From: UBA5336 sp038745855
Lineage (GTDB): Bacteria; Pseudomonadota; Alphaproteobacteria; Caulobacterales; Hyphomonadaceae
Length of the DNA stretch: 64,000 nucleotides
NCBI GenBank assembly: GCA_038745855.1
Contig: JBCDLC010000008.1
Span: forward strand, 1 to 64,000
Direction of reading: 5' to 3'
Position 1 is the stretch's first letter; each line of letters begins with the position of its first letter. Made by a program: the position numbers and the translations under genes. This document shows, one piece after another, positions 18,224 to 25,956 of this stretch. The notes under the pieces were generated by a model. That model was not told where the DNA came from, made no database searches, and saw nothing but the letters and a program-made list of their open reading frames with translations.

Positions 18224-18243
18224 AATGAGAATTAGTCGCATTA
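18224..18243 (-). promoter_or_regulatory. Candidate Fur box upstream of the TonB receptor
   Basis: Read toward the receptor the site is TAATGCGACTAATTCTCATT, which keeps the TGCGAnTAATTCTCATT form common to proteobacterial Fur operators. It lies 31-50 bases before the start codon of a siderophore receptor, the expected place for iron-dependent repression. Assigned by eye; not a perfect palindrome. Confidence 0.5.
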
Positions 18244-18861
18244 ACTCGCGTCGGCGGAGTTACGCCACACTCAGGGATTGGCAAGTAGAAAGTTCGGGAA
18301 AGCGCAGATTCTCTAGGGCGAAAGGGAGTACCTAGTGTTTCGGCGCAACACTCCCGTTGAATGCTGCTGTGTACGCGGCTGCTGGTTTCGAAAACCGCGA
18401 CCTCACCTTCGAAGTTAAGGTTTGCACGCCTCCGGGCACGTAGGGCCGGATCTTCCGGCTGCTCGATAGTCTTAGGGGGCACGATCGAGCGCCTATCTTG
18501 GCGCAGGATTTGCTCCGACCGCTCCCAACAAGGTTAGCAAAAGGTGAACCATCAGAGCGAAATTTGTGTTTTGCGACCTGCGGGTTTCTGGATGATTTCA
18601 ACCAGCGCAGAAAGCTGAAGCGGTTTCGTTTCGTGGTTCCTTATGGGTAGGGGCGCGAAATGGGTATCCGAGCGAATTGGGCACAAAAGCCCCTCCAGGC
18701 TTGTGTATGCCGTGTCTCACTTTGGTACGCTCAAACAGAAACGATGAAAGCGAGCGTGCGGAATAGGCACGGTGCGTCAAGGCCGTTTCCTTACTGCGCC
18801 CTGGCGGGTTTCACGCGCGCGGGCGGCCCGGCTGGATCTCTCATTTCATCGATTTCGCCCG

Positions 18862-18895
18862 CCCGATCCGGGCGCCGTGGCGCCCCTCGATCGGG
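18862..18895 (+). other. Strong hairpin in the leader of the giant adhesin gene
   Basis: CCCGAT...GGGCGCC-GT-GGCGCCC...ATCGGG folds into a 13-pair stem with one interior loop and a two-base loop. It lies about 80 bases before the start codon and is not followed by T residues. It could be an mRNA-stabilising leader structure, a terminator, or a protein-binding site. Confidence 0.45.
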
Positions 18896-18976
18896 GCGAC
18901 AAACAGTGTGCGCGCAGCTGGCCAGAAGAGGGCGCGCGATTTCGGAAGTTTCGGTGGTGCAAGGGAGTAGAGTTCA

Positions 18977-21900
18977 ATGACTGATGGATTGATTGGCCGG
19001 ATCGATATTTCGAGTGGAACGGTATCGGTGGAGGCTGAAGACATCATATCCGATGGCTTCACGACCGAAGACCACAGCGTCGCGTCAGGCGGGCGAACGG
19101 TGTCGTTGTTGAACACCGGAAATTCAGTAGGCACCCTTGCATACGGCTTCGAGGGTGCCGCCGGCGCCTATGATCTCGCAATCACGCTCCATGACGAATT
19201 CGACGGCGAAAGCACACTGTCGATCTGGGTAAACGGGCAAGAGATCAAAACCTTGACCTTGGACGCTGATACGCCCGCGGGTGTTGTTACAGATGGCAAC
19301 CGTGTCGTCCTGACAGTGGAGGGTATCGTGCTCGACACCGGCGACCGGGTCGAGATCCGCGCTGAACAGGATGCAGCGGAATGGGGGCGTATCGACCGGC
19401 TGGACTTTGGTTTTGTCGGTACCGTTTCACCACCGCCGCCGCCGCCGGTAGAGGGCGCGATCATCGAAGCGGGAGAGACGCAGGTCGAGCGGCTCGATCT
19501 ATCGGGCGGATTCGAGATCGAAAGCCGGCCGGACGCACGGGAGGGCGCCCTTGTCCGTACCTTGGATGAGCTGGGGGAGGCGAGCGGCACATTTTCGGGT
19601 GTGGCAGGGACTTACCAGATTGACGTCAAGTACTTCGACGAGAGCGACGGCCTGGCGGACTTTGCCTTTGTGGTGAACGGATCGGTCGTGGAGACCTGGC
19701 AGGGAACCGGAGGAACATCTGCCCTGGGAACGCCAGCCGTGAATTCATTCACGGTCGATCTCCAGCCCGGGGACAAAGTGACTGTGCGCGGCGTGAAAGG
19801 GGGGGAAGAGCTCGCCCGAATTGATGCCCTCATGGTCACGCTGCTCGAGGCGACAGAACCAGACAACACCGCTCCCGAGGTGAACCGGCCTATCGCCAAT
19901 CAGACGGGCGCCGAGGGAATTCCTTTCGCGTTCATGGTGCCGAATAACACCTTTACCGATGCAGATGGGGATCCGCTAAGCCTTACGGCCGCCCTTGCGA
20001 GCGGTGGCGCCTTGCCCGATTGGTTGAGCTTTGATCCCGCGACCAACACGTTCTCCGGCCTGCCAACCGATGGTGACGACGGGACGATCGATATCACCGT
20101 GACGGCTAGCGATGGAATGGACGATGTGTCGGACACGTTCCGTCTCTCGATCGCAGACATGGGCGACATCCCCGCCGCGCTGAATGTTGGTCTCAATGAG
20201 GCTGAGGACCTGACGCTGGACGGCTACGTCATCGAGAACCGGAACAGCGCATCGTCCAGCCAACTCATTCGCACATTTGGGGAAGGGGAGGCGACAGGAC
20301 AATTTTCGGGTCCTTCCGGCCGCTATCGACTTGAGCTTGGCTACCAGGAGGAAAGCGATGGCAAGTCCAACTATGCGGTGCTTATCAACGGATCAGAAGT
20401 GTTCGCCTTCACCGCTGAAAAAGGCCCGCGCGCGCTCGGCACCGATGCCAGCACAGCTATCGAGCTCGACCTCGCCATGGGCGATATCGTGACAATCCGC
20501 GGGACGCGCGGCCAGGAAGCGCTCGCTCGGCTCGACACCATCGAACTCACCGCGCTTGATACCGGTCCCGTAAATACACCTACTGCTGCCGAAAATGATG
20601 CAGCCACAACCGATGAGGACACCGCGGTCATCGTCGAGGTGCTCGCAAATGACACCGACGCAGACGGCGATAGCCTCGAGATCGCAAGCATCAGCAACGC
20701 GGTGAACGGTTCTGCGAGTGCAAACGCCGACGGCACCGTCACGTTCACACCAAACCTCGATTTCAACGGAACAAGCAGCTTCGACTATACGGTGAGCGAC
20801 GGTCGGGGCGGCACCGATACCGCTTCGGTTCTCGTGACGGTGAACGCTGTGGCGGATCCAGCAAACATCAGCGGGACCCTCTCAGGCATTGTCCAAGAAG
20901 ACTTTGTCGTGGGGGCGACGGGCTTGCTCCTCATCGATGATCCCGATGCTGGAGAAGCAGCTTTCATCGCCCAGACAGGCACCAGCGGTACTTTCGGCAC
21001 ATTCTCACTCACCGAAGCTGGAAATTGGTCCTACAGCCTGAACAATGCGGCGGCCAACGTCCAGGCGCTGGATACCGGCGATGCTGAGATCGAGACCTTC
21101 ACCGCAACGTCCGTAGACGGCACGACGGCACTCATCAACATCACTGTAAACGGCGCCGATGAAAGCGTGATCGTGAACAATCCACCGAACGTCCGCGACT
21201 TTACGACTGGCACCATCCCGGAAGATCTTGGCCAGGGTTTCGGGAGGTCCTTCCTGATTTCGCTCGGTACCGATCCGGATGGCGACACGCTCGACTTGTT
21301 GTCCGTCGGCCCGACAAGCACCCTTGGATCTGATGTCTTCATCACCGCCTCGGGCAACGTCGTATACGAACCTCGCGCATCGGCGACGCTGAATGCGCTA
21401 AGTGAAGGTGAGACCGTAATTGACAGCTTCGATTTCACACTCACGGATGGTCGAGGCGGCGAGGGAACTGGAACGATTACTCTCACGGTCGTGGGCGAAA
21501 ATGATCCAGCCGTCATAGATGGCTCATTCAGCGGAGCGGTCACCGAAGACAGTGTCTTGGAGGCAACTGGGGCTCTGCTGATAGATGATCCCGACACAGG
21601 CGAGGCGGCCTTCGTTGCTCAAACGAGCACCACCGGAACTTTCGGCATGTTTTCGCTTACGGAAGCGGGGAATTGGACCTACAGCCTCAATAACACCGCA
21701 GCGAACGTCCAGGCGCTCGCAACGGGCGATGTCGAAACCGAGACCTTCACGGTTTCTTCGATCGACGGCACGACGGCTGACATCACCATATCCGTCAACG
21801 GAGCGGATGAACCGATCAACGCTGGCGAAGCGCCCGTCGCGATCGATTTCCAGATTGGTGGCGAAGTTCCCGTCGATATCCTTGTCGATCTCTTCGCAAG

Positions 21901-23629
21901 TGACATAGTCAGTGAGCTGGCGAGCGATGCGGACACCGATCTTACAAGCCAATCCATCAGCTTTACGGGCGCACGTGTCGATGGCGCACCGGTCAGTCTC
22001 GCTGCTGTCGGTTTCAGCTACAATCCAGGCGCAGGCGATACCGGGGGCTTCACGCTCGACACCGGAAATGCCAGCGCGTTTGATGCACTCGCCTCCGGGC
22101 AGATCGCCGAGGTGTTGGTCGATTTCGTGGTTAGCGACGGTGTCAGCAGCGACAGCGGCACCATTGGCTTCACTGTAACGGGAACGCCCGGCGAATTCGA
22201 TCTCAACCTGCGCTATCTCGGCGCGAATGTGCCTGGCGAGCAGCTTCGCGCCAGCGCAGATGTCGGCGTCGAGGAGGCATTGGCTGACATCGAATTTTCC
22301 GGTCCGGTCACGCTTTCCAACATCGCTGCGGCAATCGACATAACGGATCCCATCTTCGAGTTCCTGCTCAGTTTCGAGGGCGACGGTCTCTCTGCCGCCT
22401 ATGCCTATGCCGAGGCTAGATCAACCGCCACGGCCACCCTCGATATCATTCAGTCCGCTTTCACGGGCGATAGCGGAAGTTTCGCGACCGCGATCGGGAA
22501 CTCTGAAGCGAGCGCGAGCGCGGACAATAGTTCATTTGTCGGCGCGGATGCACGAGACGGTGGACGGTCATCCGCGGCGGCAACAGACAATTCCGTCGCG
22601 AGCGCGATCGCTGAGGGGGCAGGCAGTCAAAGCAATGCCACTGCAGATGAGAATTCCGAGGCAGACGCTTTTTCAGACAGTGGCTCCACGACCCTGGCTG
22701 TCGCAGAAGATGGAAGTCGAAGCGAGGCGTTTGCCGCGTTCAACTCCACAGCCGGTGCGCTTGCTGAAGAGGCCTCCCTGGCAGTTGCGGAGGCCGAGCG
22801 CGATAGCCGCGCGGAAGTCGACGCCGAAGAGGAAGGGGCTGGCCGTGCAATTGCCGAACAGGGCTCAGAAGCGACGGTAATTTCCGAAGACTTCGCGATT
22901 GGTCTCGCCCAGGCACTCGTCGGTACGACAGCGATTGTCGACGTCGGCTTGCCAACGGGCGATCCGATTGACGTCGGCTCTTTCATCCCAGGCCTCGGAG
23001 CGACACTGAACCCGATCGACATCACAGCAGATGGGACGGGGCAACTCGGCGGCGGGATCGGATTGCTACCGGACCTGATCGGTTCAACGGGTGGCGAGGG
23101 TTTTATCGCAATGATTGGCGTCTCCGCGCCTTTCCCGCTGAATATTACCCCCGATGGGCCGAATACGGACATCCAGTCGGTAACGGTCTCCGGCCTGCCG
23201 GTCGGTTCGGTCTTGTCCGCTGGCACCGACGTGAACGGCGACGGTACGGAGTGGTCGTTCGACCAGGCCCCTCCCTCGAGTTTGGCCTACACAGCGCCAG
23301 TCGGTGCCCCAGACATGTTCAATGTCACGATTACAGCAACCACGCCGGCTGGTACGGCGACGCTGACCCAGTTGGTTACCCTGACAGATGATCCCAGTCA
23401 GATTTCCAGCACGCCGACCGTCTTCTCGAATGACGCATTTGTATTCGATGCGTTCACAACGAGTGAGCCGATGCAGCGGGCCCTTGAACCGCTGCAAGAC
23501 GAAAGTGGAGATGTACCGCCTCAGCCAGGAGCAATGCCGGAATTTGAAGTCGATAGCGGTCTGGAGGCGCTCTGGATGGTCGACCACTTCACGTTCGAGG
23601 GCGAAGACGCTGCGAACTGGGTGCTGTAA
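18977..23629 (+). CDS. Giant modular surface protein (lectin-like, cadherin-like, VCBS and YadA-head-like repeats)
   Basis: A 1550-residue extracellular protein without signal peptide, so type I secretion is likely. Modules in order: carbohydrate-binding-like domain (~10-147, with VSVEAED); a second (~161-290); Ig/cadherin-like He_PIG domain (~297-393, ANQTGAEGIPFAFMV); a third lectin-like domain (~406-528, NEAEDLTLDGY); tandem-95 cadherin-like domain (~538-625, DEDTAVIVEVLANDTDADGD); VCBS repeat (~627-729); cadherin-like domain (~734-842); second VCBS repeat (~843-945); unassigned domain (~952-1073); linker; an Ala/Ser-rich repeat resembling the YadA head (~1167-1303); and a C-terminal region ending in WVL. 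The three lectin-like domains share the GxFSGxxGxYxLxxxYxxExDG pattern. GGGAG precedes the ATG. Probably an adhesin or matrix protein that binds polysaccharide. Confidence 0.8.
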   Translation: MTDGLIGRIDISSGTVSVEAEDIISDGFTTEDHSVASGGRTVSLLNTGNSVGTLAYGFEGAAGAYDLAITLHDEFDGESTLSIWVNGQEIKTLTLDADTPAGVVTDGNRVVLTVEGIVLDTGDRVEIRAEQDAAEWGRIDRLDFGFVGTVSPPPPPPVEGAIIEAGETQVERLDLSGGFEIESRPDAREGALVRTLDELGEASGTFSGVAGTYQIDVKYFDESDGLADFAFVVNGSVVETWQGTGGTSALGTPAVNSFTVDLQPGDKVTVRGVKGGEELARIDALMVTLLEATEPDNTAPEVNRPIANQTGAEGIPFAFMVPNNTFTDADGDPLSLTAALASGGALPDWLSFDPATNTFSGLPTDGDDGTIDITVTASDGMDDVSDTFRLSIADMGDIPAALNVGLNEAEDLTLDGYVIENRNSASSSQLIRTFGEGEATGQFSGPSGRYRLELGYQEESDGKSNYAVLINGSEVFAFTAEKGPRALGTDASTAIELDLAMGDIVTIRGTRGQEALARLDTIELTALDTGPVNTPTAAENDAATTDEDTAVIVEVLANDTDADGDSLEIASISNAVNGSASANADGTVTFTPNLDFNGTSSFDYTVSDGRGGTDTASVLVTVNAVADPANISGTLSGIVQEDFVVGATGLLLIDDPDAGEAAFIAQTGTSGTFGTFSLTEAGNWSYSLNNAAANVQALDTGDAEIETFTATSVDGTTALINITVNGADESVIVNNPPNVRDFTTGTIPEDLGQGFGRSFLISLGTDPDGDTLDLLSVGPTSTLGSDVFITASGNVVYEPRASATLNALSEGETVIDSFDFTLTDGRGGEGTGTITLTVVGENDPAVIDGSFSGAVTEDSVLEATGALLIDDPDTGEAAFVAQTSTTGTFGMFSLTEAGNWTYSLNNTAANVQALATGDVETETFTVSSIDGTTADITISVNGADEPINAGEAPVAIDFQIGGEVPVDILVDLFASDIVSELASDADTDLTSQSISFTGARVDGAPVSLAAVGFSYNPGAGDTGGFTLDTGNASAFDALASGQIAEVLVDFVVSDGVSSDSGTIGFTVTGTPGEFDLNLRYLGANVPGEQLRASADVGVEEALADIEFSGPVTLSNIAAAIDITDPIFEFLLSFEGDGLSAAYAYAEARSTATATLDIIQSAFTGDSGSFATAIGNSEASASADNSSFVGADARDGGRSSAAATDNSVASAIAEGAGSQSNATADENSEADAFSDSGSTTLAVAEDGSRSEAFAAFNSTAGALAEEASLAVAEAERDSRAEVDAEEEGAGRAIAEQGSEATVISEDFAIGLAQALVGTTAIVDVGLPTGDPIDVGSFIPGLGATLNPIDITADGTGQLGGGIGLLPDLIGSTGGEGFIAMIGVSAPFPLNITPDGPNTDIQSVTVSGLPVGSVLSAGTDVNGDGTEWSFDQAPPSSLAYTAPVGAPDMFNVTITATTPAGTATLTQLVTLTDDPSQISSTPTVFSNDAFVFDAFTTSEPMQRALEPLQDESGDVPPQPGAMPEFEVDSGLEALWMVDHFTFEGEDAANWVL
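20855..21163 (+). repeat. VCBS-type repeat, copy A
   Basis: Encodes about 103 residues inside the giant adhesin (DDPDAGEAAFIAQTGTSGTF, FSLTEAGNWSYSLNNAAANV). Copy B begins exactly 648 bases later in the same frame and is nearly the same protein sequence. Together they show an internal duplication. Confidence 0.85.
21503..21811 (+). repeat. VCBS-type repeat, copy B
   Basis: Partner of copy A (DDPDTGEAAFVAQTSTTGTF, FSLTEAGNWTYSLNNTAANV), separated from it by one cadherin-like domain. Both end in the same NGADE motif. Confidence 0.85.
22475..22885 (+). repeat. Ala/Ser repeat resembling the YadA/Hep_Hag head roll
   Basis: Roughly ten degenerate units of 9-14 residues with the pattern (N/G)S-x-A-x-A-x-A, for example ATAIGNSEASASADNSSF, TDNSVASAIAEGAGSQSNA and DGSRSEAFAAFNSTAGA. 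The periodicity and the AxAIGxxAxAxxxNS phrasing match Hep_Hag head repeats of trimeric autotransporters, although the protein has no YadA anchor. Later units become more acidic and drift from the pattern. Confidence 0.6.
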
Positions 23630-23649
23630 GCCACTGGCTCTTTGTTTTG

Positions 23650-23677
23650 GAGTGTCCACGAACAACCGTGGACACTC
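23650..23677 (+). terminator. Perfect hairpin after the giant adhesin gene
   Basis: GAGTGTCCACG-AACAAC-CGTGGACACTC is an 11-pair perfect stem with a six-base loop, 21 bases after the stop codon. No T-run follows, so it may work as a weak or Rho-assisted terminator or as an mRNA 3' end. Confidence 0.6.
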
Positions 23678-23753
23678 AGGCTGCTCTACCCAGAGAAACA
23701 GAGGACGAGGGTACTGCGGGCCTAAGAGACAATAAAGAGCCCCAAAAACGCGA

Positions 23754-23843
23754 TGGCGGAGAGACAGGGATTCGAACCCTGGGTGCGCTTGCGCGCACAA
23801 CGGTTTTCGAGACCGCCCCGTTCAGCCACTCCGGCACCTCTCC
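23754..23843 (-). tRNA. tRNA-Ser (anticodon CGA)
   Basis: On the minus strand: acceptor GGAGAGG pairs with TCTCTCC, then discriminator G and encoded CCA; anticodon stem GCGGT/ACCGT with loop CTCGAAA (anticodon CGA, reads TCG); a long class II variable arm (GTGCGCGCAAGCGCAC hairpin); T-arm CAGGGTTCGAATCCCTG. The long variable arm and anticodon identify serine. Confidence 0.97.
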
Positions 23844-24110
23844 TAGGGACCACGCTGAAATAACGGGGGCGGGGCGGCGGTGCAAGGGTCACCTATCGAT
23901 CCACCGAGGTGTGCTGCCGTTTTGTCTTGGTGCGACCGCTTGCCGTGAGCACAAAAGCCGCCATCCGAAGTCTCCAATCGCCAAAACGAAGCTGATGAAA
24001 CCGCTGGCGTGGGTACGCCCTGTGGTCGTTGTAACGGGCGTATCAGCGCGCCCTTCTACTGTTCCGACACGTTTCAAGCTGCAGAAGAAATCGAGGAAAA
24101 ACCGGTTTAT

Positions 24111-24145
24111 CCCATTGGTGCCCAGCTCGACCCATGATATCCCAA
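24111..24145. promoter_or_regulatory. Four MraZ boxes upstream of mraZ
   Basis: The tetramer CCCA (TGGG on the other strand) occurs four times at exact 10-base steps: 24111, 24121, 24131 and 24141. MraZ is known to bind TGGGN direct repeats separated by five bases ahead of its own operon. The array ends about 45 bases before the mraZ start, so it very likely mediates autoregulation of the dcw cluster. The repeats are on the strand opposite to transcription. Confidence 0.8.
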
Positions 24146-24188
24146 TTTTGTTCGAAGTGCCGGCTGCCGGCCTATTGGGATGTGGATT

Positions 24189-24650
24189 GTGTTTGTCTCC
24201 ACTTTCGAAGCCACGATCGATGGGAAGGGACGGGTCATGGTGCCGGCGCCGTTTCGGGCGGTTCTCGGCTCGAATGACTTCTATCTGCGGCCGGCGCTGG
24301 ATGGGGCCGGCTGTCTCGAAGGCTGCGGGGAAGCGCTGATGCGTGTGTTCCAGCAACAAATAGATGAGCTGCCGATGCTGTCGGAGGAACGGAAGGTTCT
24401 CCACCATGCCGTGTTTGCTCGCGCGCATCGCCTGAAGATGGATGATGCGGGCCGCGTGAAGATCCCTGATCCGCTCCTCTCCCTTGCCCAAATAGAAACC
24501 GCCTTGGTCTTTGCTGGACAGGACGACAGCTTTCAGGTCTGGGAACCTGAACGATACAGGGCCCATGAGGCACGTATGGCAGAACTGGTAACCGATCCTG
24601 CTGTTCTCGGCGCACTTTCGGCGCCGCGGCACTTGGGAGCGGCACCGTGA
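24189..24650 (+). CDS. mraZ: MraZ, DNA-binding regulator of the dcw cluster
   Basis: MraZ is an AbrB-like ring-forming DNA-binding protein that represses the division/cell-wall operon. The protein (about 153 residues) starts VFVSTFEATIDGKGRVMVPA and contains a second SpoVT/AbrB repeat around RLKMDDAGRVKIPDPL. The second start candidate, ATG at 24180, lacks a ribosome-binding site, whereas GTG at 24189 has GGGA upstream and gives the usual MF(L/V)ST N-terminus; hence GTG is preferred. MraZ boxes lie directly upstream. Its stop overlaps the rsmH start (GTGA). Confidence 0.93.
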   Translation: MFVSTFEATIDGKGRVMVPAPFRAVLGSNDFYLRPALDGAGCLEGCGEALMRVFQQQIDELPMLSEERKVLHHAVFARAHRLKMDDAGRVKIPDPLLSLAQIETALVFAGQDDSFQVWEPERYRAHEARMAELVTDPAVLGALSAPRHLGAAP

Positions 24651-25639
24651 GCCACGTTCCCGTCCTGCTTGGAGAGGTGCTTGAAACGCTCGCCCCTCGG
24701 GATGGGGACCGTATTCTCGACGGCACCTTTGGCGGCGGCGGATATGCGCGCGCCATTCTCGATCTTGCCGATTGTCAGCTCATCGGAGTTGATCGGGACC
24801 TAACAGCGTTCCGGCGGGCAGAGGTGCTGGAAAAGCGCGACGCCCGGTTCAAGGCCGTCCACGGCGCATTTGGCGATCTGGACGCACTTGCGCTCAACAA
24901 CGGCGCGCCGGCCTTGGATGGAGTCGTGCTCGACCTGGGGGTCTCATCTTTCCAGATCGACATACCGGAGCGCGGCTTCTCATTCATGCGCGATGGCCCG
25001 CTCGACATGCGCATGGGGCAGACCGGTCCAACGGCTGCTGACGTAGTAAACCATCTCAGCGAAACCGATCTCGCCACCGTCGTCTTCCGGCTGGGGGAGG
25101 AGCGGCAGTCCAGACGCATCGCTTCCGCAATTGTCGCGCGGCGGCGTCAATCGCCATTCCAGTCGACACTCGATCTGGCGAACACTGTCGATACCGCCGT
25201 CGGTGGACGCCGCGGATCGAAGATCCATCCGGCGACACGGACGTTCCAAGCGATACGCATGTATGTGAATGACGAGTTGGGTGAACTGGCGCGCGCGCTT
25301 TCGGCGGCCGAAAACATTCTCTCCCGAGGCGGGCGGCTCGTGGTCGTGACGTTCCATTCCCTTGAAGACCGCATGGTAAAGCATTTCATGCGCGAACGCT
25401 CAGGGCGGCTTGGCGGCGGCTCCCGGCATATGCCCGGATTAAAGAACGCGAAACCGGCGACGTTCACCTTGCCGATCAGGAAAGCTGTTGAGCCCAGCGC
25501 CGAAGAAACCGGCGCCAATCCCCGGGCCCGGTCTGCCCGACTGAGGGTAGCCGAGCGCACGGGCGCCGAACCTTGGCGATCACCACCGGCTACGGGCCTC
25601 GACGTCACACCGATTGCGGAGCTGGAGCACCAGTCATGA
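24647..25639 (+). CDS. rsmH: 16S rRNA (cytosine(1402)-N4)-methyltransferase
   Basis: RsmH (MraW) methylates N4 of C1402 in 16S rRNA using S-adenosylmethionine. The 330-residue protein shows HVPVLLGEVLETLAP, the SAM-binding GTFGGGGYAR (about 27-36), DLGVSSFQ, FSFMRDGPLDMRM and VTFHSLEDRMVKHFM. Start GTG overlaps the mraZ stop. The C-terminal ~40 residues are proline/arginine-rich. Confidence 0.96.
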   Translation: MSHVPVLLGEVLETLAPRDGDRILDGTFGGGGYARAILDLADCQLIGVDRDLTAFRRAEVLEKRDARFKAVHGAFGDLDALALNNGAPALDGVVLDLGVSSFQIDIPERGFSFMRDGPLDMRMGQTGPTAADVVNHLSETDLATVVFRLGEERQSRRIASAIVARRRQSPFQSTLDLANTVDTAVGGRRGSKIHPATRTFQAIRMYVNDELGELARALSAAENILSRGGRLVVVTFHSLEDRMVKHFMRERSGRLGGGSRHMPGLKNAKPATFTLPIRKAVEPSAEETGANPRARSARLRVAERTGAEPWRSPPATGLDVTPIAELEHQS

Positions 25640-25956
25640 GCAGACCGGCATGGATATTCGGCCTCATTGTTATCGCCGTCCTGATTGCTGGCCTGTATCG
25701 GGCCAAATTTGGCGCCCGCGATGCTGCTGGTGAGATCGCCGCCATCGAAGCGGAAATAAAGGACGCCGAGCAGCGGAAGGCCTTGCTTGAAGCCGAAGTT
25801 TCGCATCTCGCGCGTCGGGAATGGATCGAGGAGTACGCTCGAAAGGAACTCGGCATGGCGCCGCCATCGGCCGAACAGTTCATAACGCCAGATGATCTTG
25901 ATGCCAGGCTGGTCAGTCGCGAAAACTCCGGCGCTCCAGGGTCGGCGCGTCCATGA
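25636..25956 (+). CDS. ftsL: Cell division protein FtsL
   Basis: A 106-residue bitopic membrane protein of the divisome. The N-terminus is MSRPAWIFGLIVIAVLIAGL (cytoplasmic tail almost absent, single transmembrane segment), followed by a leucine-zipper-like coiled coil (AAIEAEIKDAEQRKALLEAE) and a short periplasmic end. FtsL with FtsB and FtsQ activates FtsWI. Sequence conservation is low in this family; identification is from topology and position between rsmH and ftsI. ATGA overlaps on both sides. Confidence 0.88.
   Translation: MSRPAWIFGLIVIAVLIAGLYRAKFGARDAAGEIAAIEAEIKDAEQRKALLEAEVSHLARREWIEEYARKELGMAPPSAEQFITPDDLDARLVSRENSGAPGSARP

Larger units (their letters stand above)
18194..18976. 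other. Long divergent intergenic region
   Basis: About 780 bases separate the receptor gene from the giant adhesin gene. The left end holds the Fur-like box, the right end a long hairpin (18862-18895). In between, short open frames are present on both strands but none shows a start, composition or similarity that I can support. The length leaves room for promoters of both genes and possibly a small RNA. Confidence 0.4.
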
